Positions 61,733 to 64,000 of a stretch of 64,000 nt of DNA are shown here, in pieces. Every line of letters starts with the position of its first letter. Within the stretch, counting starts at the first letter, position 1. The notes under the pieces are model-generated. The model was given only the letters and a program-made list of their open reading frames with translations. It was not told the DNA's origin and searched no databases. The translations under genes were made by a program, and so were the position numbers. The DNA is from Zunongwangia mangrovi (lineage in GTDB: Bacteria; Bacteroidota; Bacteroidia; Flavobacteriales; Flavobacteriaceae), in the NCBI RefSeq assembly GCF_900112105.1, contig NZ_FOKV01000001.1, positions 1,054,001 to 1,118,000 of the forward strand, read 5' to 3'.

Positions 61733-62770
61733 ATGAAAGCCAAATTCGTTGTTTTAGCCGTATTTTTTAGTTTGAAATTAATTGCTCAGCAAAAGGTGAA
61801 ATTTGAAGTTTTAGACTCTGGATTTATTTATGCTGAAGCTAATTTTCCCAATGCGCATGCTTCTACGATCGAAGAATTAGATAATGGCGATCTAATTGCC
61901 GCCTGGTTTGGTGGTACGCACGAAAGACATCCAGATGTTAGCATTTATACTAGTAAAAAAAACAAGAATGGTTGGTCTTCTCCTAAGAAAGTTGCCACCG
62001 GTTTTCAAAATGATACGCTAAGTTACCCAACATGGAATCCTGTACTGTTTAATACTGAAAATAAACTCTTTTTATTTTACAAAATTGGACCTTCACCTTC
62101 AACCTGGTGGGGCGCTTATAAAACTTCAACAAATAATGGCGAAACCTGGAGCGATAAAAAATTATTGCCAGAAGGTATTTTAGGACCAATAAAAAACAAG
62201 CCAATTCAGTTAGAAAATGGCCGAATTGTAAGTCCGTCTAGTGTAGAACTTCAGGATGGTGAAATTTGGCATGCTCACATAGAAATTTCAGACGATCTTG
62301 GTAGAACCTGGCGCAAAGTTAAGGTGAATCAGGATTCAGAATATAAAGTAATTCAGCCTACAATTGTTCAGCTTACAAATGGCGATTTAAAAGCTTTTTT
62401 CAGAAGTGATCAAGATGTTGTTTTAGAAAGTTTCAGCAAAGATCATGGAGAAACCTGGAGTGATTTTAGTGCTTCAGAACTTGCAAACCCAAATTCAGGA
62501 ATCGATGCTGTACGTCTAAAAAACGGCGGATTTCTAATGGTTTATAATCCTATGGCTAGTGGAGACGACTGGTGGGATGGTAGAAGTAAACTGAATTTAG
62601 CATATTCTGAAGATGCCGAGCATTGGCAAGACGTTTTAAAACTCGAAAATGAGGAAGAAGGCGAGTTTAGCTACCCGGCAATAATTCAGGCTGAAAACGG
62701 CGAAATTCATATCACCTATACCTACGATCGAAAAAAGATAAAATATTTTAGGTTGAAACGATCTAATTGA
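61733..62770 (+). CDS. Sialidase-fold BNR-repeat protein, secreted (not assigned as a true sialidase)
   Basis: A 345-residue exported protein (signal peptide to LIAQQ) with a six-bladed propeller of the BNR_2/sialidase superfamily. Three Asp-boxes are visible: STNNGETWSD, SDDLGRTWRKV and SKDHGETWSD. The N-terminal pattern PNAHASTIEELDNGDLIAAW and FGGTHERHPDVSIY is that of the plant- and Bacteroidota-type neuraminidase-like family. The FRIP arginine motif of GH33 sialidases is absent, so sialic acid cleavage is not supported. It may act on another sugar or lactone. It is separated from the GH35 unit by two terminators and ends immediately against the opposing transporter gene. Confidence 0.82.
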   Translation: MKAKFVVLAVFFSLKLIAQQKVKFEVLDSGFIYAEANFPNAHASTIEELDNGDLIAAWFGGTHERHPDVSIYTSKKNKNGWSSPKKVATGFQNDTLSYPTWNPVLFNTENKLFLFYKIGPSPSTWWGAYKTSTNNGETWSDKKLLPEGILGPIKNKPIQLENGRIVSPSSVELQDGEIWHAHIEISDDLGRTWRKVKVNQDSEYKVIQPTIVQLTNGDLKAFFRSDQDVVLESFSKDHGETWSDFSASELANPNSGIDAVRLKNGGFLMVYNPMASGDDWWDGRSKLNLAYSEDAEHWQDVLKLENEEEGEFSYPAIIQAENGEIHITYTYDRKKIKYFRLKRSN

Positions 62771-64000
62771 TCACTTAAATATCTTTGGAACGCTGAAAGG
62801 ATCGAAGTCCCAAAGCATAGGCAAAACAAAATAAATAACCAGGCTAATGACTATAATCGATAGTAAATTTAGCCAAAAGCCGGTTTTCATCATATCTGCG
62901 ATCTTTAGATAGCCAGATCCAAACACCACGGCATTTGGAGGTGTCGCAACCGGAAGCATAAATGCACAGCTGGCGGCTAATGTTGCGCTTACCATGAGCA
63001 AGTAAGGATGCAGATTTAAAGCCAGCGCCATAGGAGCCAATATTGGTAATAACATGGCCGTGGTTGCCAGGTTAGAAGTAACTTCCGTTAAAAAGTTTAC
63101 AGAGGCAACTAAGATCAAAATCAATAAAAATAGTGGTAAATTTTCCAGATTCACTAACTGTTCACCAATCCAGTTAGCTAAACCGGTATCGTTAAAAGCT
63201 TTTGCCAAGGCCATACCACCACCAAAAAGTAATATAATTCCCCAGGGAATCTTCACCGCTTCTTCCCAGCTTAATAGGCGTTTTTGTTTCTCTTTGTTTT
63301 TTCCAGAAGGAATCAAGAATAAAGAGATTCCTGCCGTCATCGCAATAATGGTGTCATCGATATTGGGTAAGAATTCCTGCAGAAAGAAGGAACGAGTGAT
63401 CCAGCAAAGTGCGGTTAATACAAATACGATCAATACTCGTTTTTCCTGAATACTTATTTTTCCTAGTTCGTCCAGTAATCTTTTAATTTCTGTTTTTCCG
63501 CCGGGAAATTCAGTCTGTTTAAAACTGAAAGCAAAACTTGTAATATACTTCCAGCAGAAGATCAACATTAAAATTGAAATTGGCATTCCTAAAAGTGCCC
63601 ATTTCAAGAAGCTAATTTCAATTCCGTATAATTCTTCAACAATTCCGGCAAAAACAAGGTTAGGCGGTGTACCAATTAAAGTGCCTATTCCGCCAATAGA
63701 AGCGCTGTACGCAATTGCCAACATTAATGCTTTTCCGAAGACTTTATTTTCATCTTCGCTAGTTTTAGGATTGTCTTTTAGCTGCAAGATAATGGCCGTC
63801 CCAATAGGAAGCATCATTACCGATGTTGCGGTGTTAGAGATCCACATCGATAAAAATGCGGTGGCTACCATAAAGCCCAAAATGATCAATTTAATATTGG
63901 TGCCGATTAAATTGATAATATTAAGTGCGATACGACGGTGTAAATTCCATTTTTCGATAGCTACAGCGATAATAAATCCTCCCATATAAAGAAAAACATA
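62771..64000 (-). CDS. SLC13/DASS-family anion:sodium symporter, 5'-truncated by the window edge
   Basis: The visible part is the C-terminal 409 codons of an inner-membrane transporter with about ten helices; the reading frame continues past position 64000 (first visible residues YVFLYMGGFI). The SLC13 features are FLSMWISNTATSVMMLPIG with the SNT sodium/substrate motif, GTLIGTPPNLVFAG, LTEVTSNLATTAMLLPILAP with the second SNT-like motif, and FMLPVATPPNAVVFGSG. Members carry dicarboxylates, citrate or sulfate with sodium; substrate is not decided here. Its stop codon abuts the BNR gene's stop codon directly (62770/62771), with no intergenic base. Confidence 0.9.
   Translation of the reverse strand, partial: YVFLYMGGFIIAVAIEKWNLHRRIALNIINLIGTNIKLIILGFMVATAFLSMWISNTATSVMMLPIGTAIILQLKDNPKTSEDENKVFGKALMLAIAYSASIGGIGTLIGTPPNLVFAGIVEELYGIEISFLKWALLGMPISILMLIFCWKYITSFAFSFKQTEFPGGKTEIKRLLDELGKISIQEKRVLIVFVLTALCWITRSFFLQEFLPNIDDTIIAMTAGISLFLIPSGKNKEKQKRLLSWEEAVKIPWGIILLFGGGMALAKAFNDTGLANWIGEQLVNLENLPLFLLILILVASVNFLTEVTSNLATTAMLLPILAPMALALNLHPYLLMVSATLAASCAFMLPVATPPNAVVFGSGYLKIADMMKTGFWLNLLSIIVISLVIYFVLPMLWDFDPFSVPKIFK

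Noticed and set aside
61733-62770. Naming the BNR protein a GH33 sialidase
   Set aside because: The FRIP arginine motif of GH33 is missing; only Asp-boxes and propeller features are shared.
63054-63449. 131-codon plus-strand open frame within the SLC13 gene
   Set aside because: Antisense shadow of a clear membrane transporter; no motif or promoter.
1-64000. CRISPR arrays, tRNA or rRNA genes, prophage and IS elements
   Set aside because: I looked for regular short repeats, cloverleaf-like segments, transposase motifs and terminal repeats and recognised none; a covariance search would be needed to exclude small RNAs.

Overview
The window looks like chromosome of a marine or sediment member of the Flavobacteriaceae (Bacteroidota), in the neighbourhood of Zunongwangia, Gramella/Christiangramia or Salegentibacter. 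The reasons are low GC, SusC/SusD pairs, Bacteroidota-type -7 boxes (TAnnTTTG) in place of E. coli-like promoters, almost no Shine-Dalgarno sequences, a mevalonate rather than MEP isoprenoid pathway, and many lipoproteins exported by lipobox signals. The genus is a guess. I recognised no tRNA, rRNA, CRISPR array, prophage or insertion sequence.

Layout. (1) 1-8430, housekeeping: the tail of a BaiN/HI0933-type flavoprotein, TspO, a mevalonate block (mvaD, mevalonate kinase, UbiA prenyltransferase), an rRNA pseudouridine synthase, and a polyamine operon speA-speB-deoxyhypusine-synthase-like gene closed by a strong terminator. (2) 8444-18246, envelope and redox genes: a tandem LAB_N membrane protein, a GT-C glycosyltransferase, an LpxR-like lipid A deacylase, two GT2 enzymes, a polyferredoxin, an FAD/NAD oxidoreductase and a GH113-type lipoprotein. 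(3) 18260-23227, a minus-strand arsenosugar operon: AhpD-like protein, radical SAM ArsS, CofC-like glycosyltransferase, purine nucleoside phosphorylase, methyltransferase ArsM and a DUF547 lipoprotein. (4) 23822-26651, regulators: an AraC protein and a LytS/LytTR two-component pair. (5) 26795-62770, thirty-six kilobases on one strand forming a large polysaccharide utilisation locus (PUL): three GH92 proteins, a sodium symporter, GH130, a CBM9-like protein, a GHL10-like hydrolase, GH20, two SusC/SusD pairs, a large alpha/beta hydrolase, GH3, GH29-A, GH29-B, GH35 and a BNR-propeller protein. (6) 62771-64000, the 3' part of an SLC13-type transporter on the opposite strand.

How the genes work together. 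The PUL enzyme set fits stepwise removal of an N-glycan: GH29 for fucose, GH35 for galactose, GH20 for antennary GlcNAc, GH92 for alpha-mannose, and GH130 for phosphorolysis of the residual mannosyl-beta-1,4-GlcNAc. The symporter would bring mono- or disaccharide across the inner membrane, and the two SusC/D pairs would import oligosaccharide across the outer membrane. The GH3, the GH29-A/GH29-B pair and the GH35 make a plant- or algal-type complex N-glycan an attractive substrate. This is inference; no PNGase or GH18/GH85 endoglycosidase is in the window.

The most unusual signals outside the genes are: a short hairpin at a fixed distance upstream of both susC starts, with compensatory base changes in its stem; a roughly 100-bp composite inverted-repeat element in two oppositely oriented copies (11704-11804 and 39222-39320); a second intergenic repeat family near 11840 and 34230; and two strong terminators about 90 bp apart after the GH35 gene. 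Among the proteins, the third GH92 lacks the usual HGNEPSHH and NETxxMxGYHS signatures, and the phosphorylase in the arsenosugar operon carries Asp at a position where Asn is usual and which sets purine specificity.
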